A stretch of DNA of 32,159 nucleotides from the NCBI GenBank assembly GCA_903958395.1, contig CAJBSZ010000478.1:1-32159 (forward strand), in the 5' to 3' direction. Source of the DNA: an uncultured bacterium (GTDB lineage: Bacteria; Verrucomicrobiota; Kiritimatiellia; CAIKKV01; CAITUY01). A program made the position numbers and the translations under genes. Position 1 is the first letter of the stretch; each line of letters begins with the position of its first letter. Shown piece by piece: positions 25,041 through 32,159 of this stretch. Below the pieces are notes generated by a model. That model did no database searches. It had not been told where the DNA came from and saw only the letters and a program-made list of their open reading frames with translations.

Positions 25041-25999
25041 GGGCCGCGACTTTTTTGGGAGGCTTTCATCAGCCACTGGCCGCGTTCAAAGCCCTGTCCC
25101 TCGACAGGTTTGGCGTAAGAAACTTTGTCATCAACCTGAATGATCCTGACGGTTCCGATTTTAGTTCCGGGGACGAAGGTCAGGATATCGCCGGTAGTGG
25201 GGTCGGTTACCGGTTCCGCCGGACCCCGAACCGTGTAGTCCGTGTCGACCCGGAAGTCCCGGTCTTTTCCGCCGTTGACGAAGAGAATGCCATTCCGGAG
25301 GCAACTTACCATGGGACGCCACCGGTTTTCAGGCATATCCCGGCTCAGTTGCTTGACTCCGCCATAGATGGCGCGGGCTGTGGCCTTGCCGAGCGGAGTT
25401 TCAAAAAAGATATCGCCGCCGAACGAAACGCCTTCATAGGCGGCCTTGACGAACGCTTCGCTGGTTCGGACGATCCCTGTGCTCTGGACGGCGCTCAGAA
25501 TTTGACCCGTCTCCACATCCACAAGGGTGAGGGTGAGCGCCACGCGGGCGGTATGGCTTCGGCCAAGCAGGAAAAGGGTGCGGAGGAAGGAAAGGGAGAA
25601 GCTACTCCCGCCGGTATGGGAGAAATCGTTGACAACACCCCGGATCAGGTATTGCGCATTTTTCATGCGCCCGATCTGGGTTCTTCCTTCAGTCCGGAAA
25701 AGTCCGCTCTGCTGCCGGTTCAATTCGCTGGTTATTTTTTCAAAATGCTGGCGTTCGACGACGACGAAATTTCGCGATAGGACCAGTTCTGAAACCAGAA
25801 GATCCGCCATGCCGTCGCCCAGTTTCCATTGCCCTTCAAACCCGGCACGGTTGTCGAAGGAGGTCACGGCCACCACGGGCGCGTGCCGTTCTTCCGGGAG
25901 CGGGGGAATCGAGTCCACCAGGGTCATGTTGCATCCGACGAACAGGAGTCCGAGGGCAACACTCAACGTGACTTTTCCGGGTGCTTTCATTGGAGTCAT
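25037..25999 (-). CDS. CsgG-like outer-membrane lipoprotein
   Basis: A 320-aa protein with a signal peptide ending in a lipobox-like LLFVGC (Cys23). The CsgG domain is seen in 'APVVAVTSFDNRAGFEGQWKLGDGMADLLVSELV', 'FVVVERQHFEKITSELNRQQSG', 'AQYLIRGVVNDF' and 'RVALTLTLVDVETGQILSAVQSTG'. CsgG proteins form secretion channels in curli systems, but many related lipoproteins outside curli loci have unknown roles. No curli subunit genes are here. The C-terminal 70 residues ('VDTDYTVRGPAEPVTDPTTG', 'VGTVRIIQV') are an extra beta domain. It overlaps the RACo-like gene by 4 nt, an odd pairing. Start could be Met4 (25990). Confidence 0.85.
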   Translation of the reverse strand: MTPMKAPGKVTLSVALGLLFVGCNMTLVDSIPPLPEERHAPVVAVTSFDNRAGFEGQWKLGDGMADLLVSELVLSRNFVVVERQHFEKITSELNRQQSGLFRTEGRTQIGRMKNAQYLIRGVVNDFSHTGGSSFSLSFLRTLFLLGRSHTARVALTLTLVDVETGQILSAVQSTGIVRTSEAFVKAAYEGVSFGGDIFFETPLGKATARAIYGGVKQLSRDMPENRWRPMVSCLRNGILFVNGGKDRDFRVDTDYTVRGPAEPVTDPTTGDILTFVPGTKIGTVRIIQVDDKVSYAKPVEGQGFERGQWLMKASQKSRGP

Positions 26000-26072
26000 T
26001 ATCTCTACACCAATCGGCCCGGAGAAAACAACTTATTTAACCCCGGAACCTGGGCGTGAGACGCATCTTAAC

Positions 26073-26102
26073 TTGATTGCCTGGTTTTTTGCGTGGTATA
26101 CA
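26073..26102 (+). promoter_or_regulatory. candidate promoter of the hexokinase gene
   Basis: TTGATT (26073-26078) and TATACA (26097-26102) are separated by 18 nt, and the expected start of transcription lies about 15 nt before the ATG at 26125, leaving room for TGGAGA. Confidence 0.45.
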
Positions 26103-26124
26103 GGATGATCTTTTTGGAGAACAA

Positions 26125-27462
26125 ATGAAATCATCGTTGATCGAGACGCTTGAGGGGCAGTTCGAGGTTCCACTTTCCCGCATGAGGAGAATCCGGGGGG
26201 CTGTGACGAAGGAAATGGATGCCGGGCTCGCCGGTCGTAAAAGTTCGATTGCGATGCTGCCGGCTTATTGTGATGCCGCGAGCGGCCGGGAGCGGGGGCG
26301 TTACCTGGCGCTGGATCTCGGGGGCACCAACTTCAGGGTCATGCTGGTGGAACTTCCCGGTTCCGGGAAGCCGCCTAGGGTTATCGCCGAGGCCAAGTAC
26401 CGGCTGACCCCGGGACAGATCACCGGATCCGGAGCCGTGCTTTTCGGTGCGATTGCCGGGTATCTCGGGAAATTTCTCAAGGATCATGAGATTACCTCTG
26501 AAATTGCGTTGGGGTATACCTTTAGTTTTCCGGTTCAGTTGCTGGGAATTGATGAGGGTATTCTCATGAAGTGGACCAAGGATTTTTCGGCTTCCGGTGT
26601 CGTGGGCCGGAAAGTCGTGGCGATCCAGCGCCAGGCACTCGCGGGAAAAAAAGTGCGGTGCGTGAACATTGTCGCCCTGGCCAATGACACTGTGGGTACG
26701 CTCCAGGCTCAGGCTGTCCTGGATCCGGATTGCGGGATGGGCGTTATCCTGGGTACTGGATTCAACATCGCCGTGCGCGTGGCCAGTCGGCGGATCAGGA
26801 AAGAGACCGGCGCCTATCGCGGCAAGAGCATGATCATCAACATGGAGACCGGAAATTTCAATAAAGTCCTCCCTCGAAATCACTATGACCGGCGGGTGGA
26901 CCGGGATTCCGGGAATGTGGCGCACCAGTTTGCTGAAAAAATGATTGCCGGGAAATACCTGCCGCAACTGGTCAGGCTGGTGGTGCGCGATCTGATTCGG
27001 AAAGAACGCTTTTTTGAGGGGCATGTGCCGACCGTATTCGTTGAGAGGGATGCGTTCAAGGGATGGCATATGGATGTATTCGAGGCAGGCTCCCGAAAGG
27101 CCGTTCAGGAACTTTCGCAGGACTTGTTTGGCCGCCAACTTGACCCGGCGGAGCGACGGATGATGGCCCGGGTGTGCCGGATGGTATCCCGGCGTTCCGC
27201 CCGTATCGCGGCCTCGTTGATTCTCGGGGCACTCACGCGTGTGGAGTGCCGCTCGAAAAAGCGGGTGACGGTGGCGGTGGACGGGTCGCTATTTGAGAAA
27301 TATCCCGGTTACAGCCGGGTGCTGGCCGCCGCGATTCGGGAGTTGGCCGGCCCGGCAGGAAAAGGGATCCGCTTGAAATTAACCAAGGACGGTTCAGGAA
27401 TCGGTGCCGCCGTGATTGCCGCTGTGGTGACTGAAAGCGGGGACATGCGAACCGCAAGCTAG
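26125..27462 (+). CDS. eukaryote-type hexokinase
   Basis: A 445-aa enzyme of the Hexokinase_1/Hexokinase_2 family (yeast and animal type), not the short bacterial Glk or ROK types. The phosphate-binding motif 'LALDLGGTNFRVMLVEL' includes Asp64; the sugar-binding segment is 'YTFSFPVQLLGIDEGILMKWTKDF'; the catalytic Asp188 is in 'ALANDTVGTL'; and the small-domain motifs are 'GVILGTGFNIAVR', 'VTVAVDGSLFEKYPGYSRV' and 'LTKDGSGIGAAVIAAVV'. It phosphorylates hexoses with ATP on uptake. The ATG at 26125 is chosen for its site TGGAGA; the frame is open further upstream. The length matches a one-unit hexokinase. It ends in a shared CTAG with the convergent AraC gene. Confidence 0.93.
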   Translation: MKSSLIETLEGQFEVPLSRMRRIRGAVTKEMDAGLAGRKSSIAMLPAYCDAASGRERGRYLALDLGGTNFRVMLVELPGSGKPPRVIAEAKYRLTPGQITGSGAVLFGAIAGYLGKFLKDHEITSEIALGYTFSFPVQLLGIDEGILMKWTKDFSASGVVGRKVVAIQRQALAGKKVRCVNIVALANDTVGTLQAQAVLDPDCGMGVILGTGFNIAVRVASRRIRKETGAYRGKSMIINMETGNFNKVLPRNHYDRRVDRDSGNVAHQFAEKMIAGKYLPQLVRLVVRDLIRKERFFEGHVPTVFVERDAFKGWHMDVFEAGSRKAVQELSQDLFGRQLDPAERRMMARVCRMVSRRSARIAASLILGALTRVECRSKKRVTVAVDGSLFEKYPGYSRVLAAAIRELAGPAGKGIRLKLTKDGSGIGAAVIAAVVTESGDMRTAS

Positions 27463-28481
27463 CTGGAAATCCGCCTGAAGATCCGGGGACTCTGGCCGTA
27501 CTTCTGGCGAAAGCGGGTGGCGAAATACTGGCTGGTGTTGAATCCGCACTCAAGGGCAATCCGGGTTACGGGGAGATCCGGCTCTGAACGCAAACGCTGC
27601 GCCGCCCGTTCGAGTCGGCAGCGGTTTAAGTAATCCACCGGGCTCAGGTTGGTCAGACGTCGGCAATGTTCAACAAAGGCCGTCGGCTTGATGCCGCATT
27701 CCTCCGCCATGGAGTTAAGGGTCCAGGGGCGACTTAACGTTTCCTGGGAGTGGGTCAGGTTGGTCAGGAATAGATCCACGGTTCGTTCCCGGGTGATTCG
27801 CTCCGGATAATCCTGCCGGGATTGTTCCCGGAGCGCTTCTAGAAGGCTTAACAGCAGGTGGTTCACATGGATGGTCAGGCGGGATAGTGTGCCCGGTTTT
27901 TTGTACTGCCTGACGCACAGGGCGATTTCGCGGAAGGCATGACGGATATCAGGCGTGCTTTTCCAGACGGGGTTTTCATTCAGGCGGAGCGCGTGGGTCA
28001 GTTCCCGGATGTCGGAAGGGGCCAGCATGATCCAGGCCGGCCATTGCCAGCCCTGCTTGGGATGCCGGATGCCGACATCCAGAATCAGCCAATGGAGCAG
28101 GCCCGTTCCCAGGTTGGGGTCGCCGATGCTGTGTAACTCCCACGGCCGGGTGATGGTGAAATCGCCCGCCCGGATTTCATGGCGGCGCTCATTGGTGATG
28201 AAGGTCATGTGGCCGGTTTCCAGGAAGACAATTTCCATTCCCTCATTGCGGTGGGGCTCGAAGCCCCAATCCTGTTCGCCGCAGGCATCAATCAAACCCA
28301 GGCTGCAGAGGCCGGGAAGAACCGTGGTCGGTAAAAGTGTTCCCGGGTAGGCACCATGGGTCAGGGCATGAAACCCGATTTTCCCCGCCTTGATCGCCTC
28401 GCGCTGGGGCGCACAGGTGTCGATTCCGTAGGTGGAATTCCGTGTCCGGTACACCGGGCAATGAGTTTTTCGTTTTGTCAT
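27459..28481 (-). CDS. AraC-family transcriptional regulator
   Basis: A 340-aa regulator. The N-terminal half is a cupin-like sensor ('EPHRNEGMEIVFLETGHMTFITN', 'AGDFTITRPWELHSIGDPN') typical of sugar-responsive AraC proteins such as RhaS. The C-terminal 100 residues form two helix-turn-helix units ('WTLNSMAEECGIKPTAFVEHCRRL' and 'LPVTRIALECGFNTSQYFATRFRQKYGQSPRIFRR'). It is divergent from the mutarotase-symporter operon (90 nt away), so it probably controls that operon; no effector can be read from sequence. Its TAG stop lies within the CTAG that also contains the hexokinase stop. Confidence 0.9.
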   Translation of the reverse strand: MTKRKTHCPVYRTRNSTYGIDTCAPQREAIKAGKIGFHALTHGAYPGTLLPTTVLPGLCSLGLIDACGEQDWGFEPHRNEGMEIVFLETGHMTFITNERRHEIRAGDFTITRPWELHSIGDPNLGTGLLHWLILDVGIRHPKQGWQWPAWIMLAPSDIRELTHALRLNENPVWKSTPDIRHAFREIALCVRQYKKPGTLSRLTIHVNHLLLSLLEALREQSRQDYPERITRERTVDLFLTNLTHSQETLSRPWTLNSMAEECGIKPTAFVEHCRRLTNLSPVDYLNRCRLERAAQRLRSEPDLPVTRIALECGFNTSQYFATRFRQKYGQSPRIFRRISS

Positions 28482-28571
28482 AAATGTTCAATATCCACCG
28501 CCGATGTAAATTGCAAGACGGAATCCGAAGAGGATGGTTTAATTCTGAGCTGTAACTCATGGGAAAGGACT

Positions 28572-29009
28572 ATGAACATGAAGACCGTAATCGCAATGGG
28601 CGTCATGATTGTTGGAGTTCTCTTTTTGGCCGGATGTTGCAGCGTGTGTCCTGGCTCGCCCAAGCCGGTTGTGAAGCGGATCCAAATGGTGACGGGGATC
28701 AAGCCGGAGAAGATCGCCTACTACAAGGAGCTCCACGCTCATCCCTGGCCGGCCGTTACAAAAATGATCCAGGACTGCCATATCCGGAACTTCTCGATTT
28801 CCCTGAAACAGATCGAAGGCAAGTATTATCTGTTTGGCTATTTTGAATATGTCGGGACGGATTTGGATGCGGATATGAAGAGGATGGCGGCTGACCCTGA
28901 AACGCAACGGTGGTGGAAGGAGACGGATCCCTGCCAGAGTCCGCTGCCTGACGCGGCGTCCAAGGGTAAAGTCTGGGATAATATGGATGAAGTATATTTT
29001 CTGAAATAG
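28572..29009 (+). CDS. lipoprotein L-rhamnose mutarotase (DUF718)
   Basis: A 145-aa protein with a signal peptide and a perfect lipobox LAGC (Cys22), then a complete L-rhamnose mutarotase domain. It has 'KPEKIAYYKELHAHPWPAVTKM', 'IRNFSISLKQIEGKYYLFGYFEYVG' and 'RWWKETDPCQSPLP', ending in 'EVYFLK' as RhaM does. The active-site His of RhaM corresponds to a His in the ELHAHPWP segment. The family is usually cytoplasmic, so an exported, lipid-anchored form is unusual. It would interconvert anomers outside the cytoplasm before uptake. The ATG at 28572 follows GGGAAAGGACT. The sodium symporter follows by 17 nt. Confidence 0.88.
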   Translation: MNMKTVIAMGVMIVGVLFLAGCCSVCPGSPKPVVKRIQMVTGIKPEKIAYYKELHAHPWPAVTKMIQDCHIRNFSISLKQIEGKYYLFGYFEYVGTDLDADMKRMAADPETQRWWKETDPCQSPLPDAASKGKVWDNMDEVYFLK

Positions 29010-29026
29010 GAACCGGGAGGCATCTG

Positions 29027-30637
29027 ATGAACGTTGTATTGAATGTCTATGACTGGGTGGCGATCGGGTTGTATCTCGCGGTTGTCATTGGTATCGGGTG
29101 TTGGGCCGGGCTTCGTCAGCGGCGGAGTAAGGGCGTGGATCAAGGCCGGGAGTACTTTCTGGCAGGCGGCCATCTGAATTGGGTGGTCATCGGGTTGGCC
29201 CTGTTTTCCACCAACATCTCCACGGTTCACCTCGTGGGGCTGGCAGAAGAAGGGTATAAGAACGGATTGGCCTGCGGCAATTTCGAGTGGATGGCGCCCT
29301 TTACGCTGATCATTCTGTCGTTCTTTTTCGCCCCGTTCTATATCCGGACCCGGGTGGCAACCTTGCCTGACTTTCTTGAAATGAGGTTTTCCCGGGGTTG
29401 CCGGAACTGGTTGGCGGTGATCTCCATGCTGGCGGCTGTTGTGGTTCACATTAGTTTTGCCCTATTTGCGGGGGCGACGGTGTTGCATGGACTCTTTGAC
29501 GTTCCGATGATGACCAGTCTGATCGGGTTGGGCGTCCTGATCGCCTTTTACACTTCAGTTGGTGGATTGATGGCGGTTGTGGCCGCAGAATCCGTGCAAA
29601 CCATTGTTCTGCTGGTGGGGGCGGTGTGTTTGACCGGGTTTGGCCTGCATGAGGTTGGCGGCTGGAGCGGCATGGCCGCTCATGTGGATCCGGTGAAGCT
29701 CACGGTGATGCGCCCGGCGGGGGATGCCTCCAATATGCCGTGGTACGCCATCTTGCTGGGGTATCCGATCATCGGCATCTGGTACTGGTGCACCGATCAG
29801 ACGATCGTTCAGCGCGTGCTGGGGGCGAAGGACGAGAATCACGCCCGGGTCGGTCCGCTTTTCGCGGGTTTCCTCAAGATCCTGCCCGTGTTCCTGCTGG
29901 TTCTGCCCGGCCTTATTTGCGCGGCACTGGTGCATCAGGGAAAACTTCCTGAGTTGAAGGATACCAAGGATGCCTTCACGGTCATGGTGGCCAATTTGCT
30001 GCCGACCGGGTTGAAGGGCGTGATGGCGGCGGCACTCATGGCGGCCATTATGGGGGCTGTTTCCGGGGCGATGAACTCCATTGCCACCTTGTTCTGTTAT
30101 GACTTGTACAAGCAACTCAAGCCCGATGTAAGCGACAAGAAGCTGGTGTTGATCGGGCGGGTGGTTACCTGGATCGGCATGATTCTCGCCATCGCCTGGG
30201 CCAGTCAGCTCGGGAAATTCGCATCCGTGTTCCAGGGGATTCAGACGGTGATCTGCTATGTGGCGCCGTCATTAACCGTGGTCTTCCTGGCGGGCGTGTT
30301 CTGGAAGCGCGCGACGGCCCGTGCCGCCTTTTCGACCCTGGCCAGCGGGTTCGGCCTCGGGGTTACGGTATTCTTTCTGGATTTCTTCAAGGCGTCCACC
30401 GGCTGGAATGTGAACTTCATGATGGCCAGTTTCTATCTGGCCTGCGTGTGCGGAGTCATTCTGGTGGTTGTGTCACTGGTCTGGCCGAAGCCCCTGACCG
30501 ATAAGCAGGCGGCGCTGGTATGGGGTAATCCGATGGATGCCCTGCGCGCCCCGGGTTGGCCGGGATTGGGCAACTACAAGGTTCTGGCGGCGATCTTGGT
30601 GGTCGTGATGGTGACTCTCTATTCGATATTCAGATAA
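29027..30637 (+). CDS. sodium:solute symporter (SSS family), probably for a sugar
   Basis: A 536-aa transporter with about 13-14 membrane helices. The SSS signature features are 'REYFLAGGHLNWVVIGLALFSTNIS' near the N-terminus and the helix 'YTSVGGLMAVVAAESVQTIVLL', followed by 'VMAAALMAAIMGAVSGAMNSIATLFCYDLYK', which includes residues at the Na+ sites of vSGLT-type carriers. Among SSS proteins, 'GLAEEGYKNGLACGNFEW' and 'YWCTDQTIVQRVLGAKDENHARVG' are typical of the sugar (SGLT-like) branch. A site GGGAGG precedes the ATG. It sits between the mutarotase and the UroD-family gene, suggesting rhamnose or a related sugar, but the substrate is not certain. Confidence 0.9.
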   Translation: MNVVLNVYDWVAIGLYLAVVIGIGCWAGLRQRRSKGVDQGREYFLAGGHLNWVVIGLALFSTNISTVHLVGLAEEGYKNGLACGNFEWMAPFTLIILSFFFAPFYIRTRVATLPDFLEMRFSRGCRNWLAVISMLAAVVVHISFALFAGATVLHGLFDVPMMTSLIGLGVLIAFYTSVGGLMAVVAAESVQTIVLLVGAVCLTGFGLHEVGGWSGMAAHVDPVKLTVMRPAGDASNMPWYAILLGYPIIGIWYWCTDQTIVQRVLGAKDENHARVGPLFAGFLKILPVFLLVLPGLICAALVHQGKLPELKDTKDAFTVMVANLLPTGLKGVMAAALMAAIMGAVSGAMNSIATLFCYDLYKQLKPDVSDKKLVLIGRVVTWIGMILAIAWASQLGKFASVFQGIQTVICYVAPSLTVVFLAGVFWKRATARAAFSTLASGFGLGVTVFFLDFFKASTGWNVNFMMASFYLACVCGVILVVVSLVWPKPLTDKQAALVWGNPMDALRAPGWPGLGNYKVLAAILVVVMVTLYSIFR

Positions 30638-30653
30638 TCAAGGAGTCAGAACC

Positions 30654-31892
30654 ATGACATCACGTGAACGTATTCTTGCGGCTATTGAACATCGTCAACC
30701 TGACCGTGTGCCGGTGGATCTGGGTGCCACACCCAGTTCCGGGATTTCGGCAACGGCGTACGGCAATCTCAAGCGGCACCTGGGTATCACCCGGGGGCAT
30801 ACGCGCCTCTATGATGTCGTTCAACAACTCGCCCAGCCCGAGGAGGTCATTCTCGACCGGTTCGGAATTGATGTTCTTGATGTGGGAAGAACGTTCAATA
30901 CCCAGGATTCAGATTGGGTTGATGTGAAGCTGGCCGACGGGCAGGCCGCCCAGTATCCGGTCTGGTTTCACCCAGAGAAGCAGGCGGACGGATCCTATAT
31001 TGCCCGGCACAAGGATGGAACGGACATTGCCCACATGCCGGCGGGCGGAACGTTTTATGATCAATCCTATTTCCCCTATGTGGATGGGTATCCGGCGGAT
31101 TTTTCCGGACTGGATAAGGAAATGGGCAGGATTTTGTGGGCGGCTCTGGTGCATAGTCCCTGGGATCATGCGGGTGATCCGGGCTTCTGGACCACGCTGC
31201 GTGAGCGGGCGCTGGCCATGCGGGCCTCGTCGGATCGTGCCCTGATGATTGTCTGCGGGTGCAATTTATTCGAGTGGGGCACCTTCCTGCGGCGTATGGA
31301 TAATTTCCTGATGGATATCTATGCGGAACCGGAACAGGTGGAGGCGTTACTCGAAGCGTTGATGGAGCGGCATCTGGCGACTCTCGAGAAGGTTTGTGCG
31401 ACGGTGGGCGATGTTTGCGACATACTTCGTTTCGGCGACGACCTGGGGATGGACAGCGGGCCGTTTATGTCCCCGGACATTTACCGCCGGTTATTCAAGC
31501 CCCGCCACGCCAAACTCTGCGAGACAGTCCATAAGAAGAGCAAGATGAAGACATTCCTTCATTCCTGTGGTTCGCTCCACGAGTTGATGCCCGACCTGAT
31601 CGAGGCGGGTTATGATGTGATTAATCCGGTACAAACCACCTGTCGTGACATGGAGCCGGAGAAGCTCAAACGTGATTTTGGCAAGGATATCTGTTTCTGG
31701 GGCGGCGGGTGTGATACGCGGACTGTTTTAAACCGGGCAACTCCTGCCGAGATCAAGGAGCACGTGAAGCGCCGACTGGAGATCCTGTCGCCCGGGGGCG
31801 GGTTTGTGTTCAATACGGTGCATAACATCCTGCCTGAAGTTCCACCCCAAAACATCGTGGCCATGTATGAAGCGGTGGCAGAGTTTGGGTGA
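30654..31892 (+). CDS. UroD-family protein, corrinoid/CoM-type methyltransferase-like
   Basis: A 412-aa protein of the uroporphyrinogen decarboxylase superfamily. It begins 'TSRERILAAIEHRQPDRVPVDLGATP', the usual start of non-haem members. The arginine-rich porphyrin site of true HemE is absent. Instead it has His303-x-Cys305 (FLHSCGS) and Cys353 (GGGCDTRT), positions that match the zinc-binding H-x-C...C set of MtaA/MtbA-type methylcobamide methyltransferases. This points to methyl transfer rather than haem synthesis. AAGGAG lies before the ATG, 16 nt after the symporter stop, so it is in the sugar operon. The acceptor and donor are unknown. Similar proteins are abundant in anaerobic, carbohydrate-degrading lineages. 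Confidence 0.88.
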   Translation: MTSRERILAAIEHRQPDRVPVDLGATPSSGISATAYGNLKRHLGITRGHTRLYDVVQQLAQPEEVILDRFGIDVLDVGRTFNTQDSDWVDVKLADGQAAQYPVWFHPEKQADGSYIARHKDGTDIAHMPAGGTFYDQSYFPYVDGYPADFSGLDKEMGRILWAALVHSPWDHAGDPGFWTTLRERALAMRASSDRALMIVCGCNLFEWGTFLRRMDNFLMDIYAEPEQVEALLEALMERHLATLEKVCATVGDVCDILRFGDDLGMDSGPFMSPDIYRRLFKPRHAKLCETVHKKSKMKTFLHSCGSLHELMPDLIEAGYDVINPVQTTCRDMEPEKLKRDFGKDICFWGGGCDTRTVLNRATPAEIKEHVKRRLEILSPGGGFVFNTVHNILPEVPPQNIVAMYEAVAEFG

Positions 31893-32004
31893 ACTCATGG
31901 GTCTGATACCCAAAATTTCTCCGAGCCATGCGGTAACGGAGGATACCCCGATTCTGTCATTTAAAGGATGTCGCGCCGGATTTCAGCATTCTCGGCTTAT
32001 AAGT
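31893..32004. other. intergenic gap before the PIN fragment
   Basis: A short hairpin TGGGT-CTGAT-ACCCA (31898-31912) followed by AAATTT lies just after the UroD-family stop and may be a weak terminator. Nothing else convincing was seen. Confidence 0.4.
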
Positions 32005-32159
32005 TCAGACTGCCGTCTGCCCAGCTGTTGTGGCCAACTTCCCGCCGTGTTTCACAGCCAAGCCGAGAAGATAAACGTCTGTGGTCTGATTGGCGGATAG
32101 GGTGGGGGCGAGTTGGAAGAGAGCCTCGTCCCGCAGCCGGTTGACCAGATCCATTGAAA
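32005..32159 (-). CDS. C-terminal end of a PIN-domain (VapC-like) protein, open at the right edge
   Basis: The minus-strand frame ending in TGA at 32005-32007 encodes 50 residues that continue past the window. 'NQTTDVYLLGLAVKHGGKLATT' matches the last conserved block of PIN-domain ribonucleases ('T-D-x-Y-L-x-x-L-A-x-x-H-G-G-x-L-A-T'), with one acidic active-site residue in TTD. The usual next residues, Phe-Asp after L-A/V-T, are replaced by TAGQTAV and a stop, so the last acidic residue is missing. Either this is a shortened variant or a decayed copy. If active, such proteins are toxins of VapBC pairs; the antitoxin would lie outside the window. Confidence 0.6.
   Translation of the reverse strand, partial: SMDLVNRLRDEALFQLAPTLSANQTTDVYLLGLAVKHGGKLATTAGQTAV

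Noticed and set aside
26131-27138. A 335-aa open frame opposite the hexokinase gene
   Set aside because: The plus strand has all hexokinase motifs; the antisense product is a compositional shadow.
30654-31892. True HemE (haem synthesis)
   Set aside because: The arginine-rich porphyrin-binding N-terminus is missing, and the HxC...C residues match methyltransferase members instead.

Overview
The window (about 57% GC by eye) looks like a bacterial chromosome segment, probably from the Planctomycetes-Verrucomicrobia-Lentisphaerae-Kiritimatiellota superphylum or a similar uncultured lineage. The grounds are indirect: a GldG/DUF4340 pair, an exosortase K-type sorting system, a eukaryote-type hexokinase, UroD-family and RACo-like corrinoid proteins, and dispersed palindromic repeats. 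No 16S gene or other firm phylogenetic marker is present, so the taxonomy is an inference.

Layout. (1) 1-294 holds the 5'-truncated end of a minus-strand gene that meets a 5'-truncated GldG-like gene head to head near 285, which is either a rearrangement or an assembly junction. (2) 281-8034 is a very compact plus-strand operon: GldG-like, DUF4340, AsmA-like, miaB, a membrane protein, a 68-aa ferritin-like protein and a HAD phosphatase, with most neighbours overlapping by 1-4 nt. (3) 8053-10092 is a convergent UvrD/PcrA-type helicase, followed by tRNA-Tyr(GUA), a REP-like hairpin and a secreted six-EF-hand protein (minus strand). (4) 11582-14032 is enolase, an FtsB/DivIC-like protein and a lipoprotein. 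(5) 14102-21232 is the most unusual part. A perfect 11+11 bp palindrome precedes a six-gene operon: small membrane protein, winged-helix regulator, polytopic membrane protein with a duplicated motif, a membrane-anchored protein resembling linalool dehydratase/isomerase, an exosortase K-type transpeptidase, and a 982-aa polytopic VIT-domain protein with a C-terminal sorting signal. (6) 21304-22881 is serA, followed by a 290-bp composite palindromic repeat (22904-23193). (7) 23199-25999 (minus) holds a RACo-like [2Fe-2S]/ASKHA protein and a CsgG-like lipoprotein. (8) 26125-31892 holds a eukaryote-type hexokinase, an AraC regulator, a lipoprotein L-rhamnose mutarotase, a sodium:solute symporter and a UroD-family protein with methyltransferase-type HxC...C residues. 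The right edge holds the C-terminal end of a PIN-domain protein.

How the genes may work together. Region 5 appears to be a self-contained, regulated sorting module in which the exosortase has one dedicated neighbouring substrate. The LDI-like and duplicated-motif membrane proteins are its least understood members. Region 8 looks like a sugar uptake and entry module. The UroD-type methyltransferase and the nearby RACo-like activator raise the possibility that corrinoid methyl transfer, for example from methylated sugars, is linked to it. The other genes are housekeeping (miaB, eno, serA, helicase, ftsB-like).
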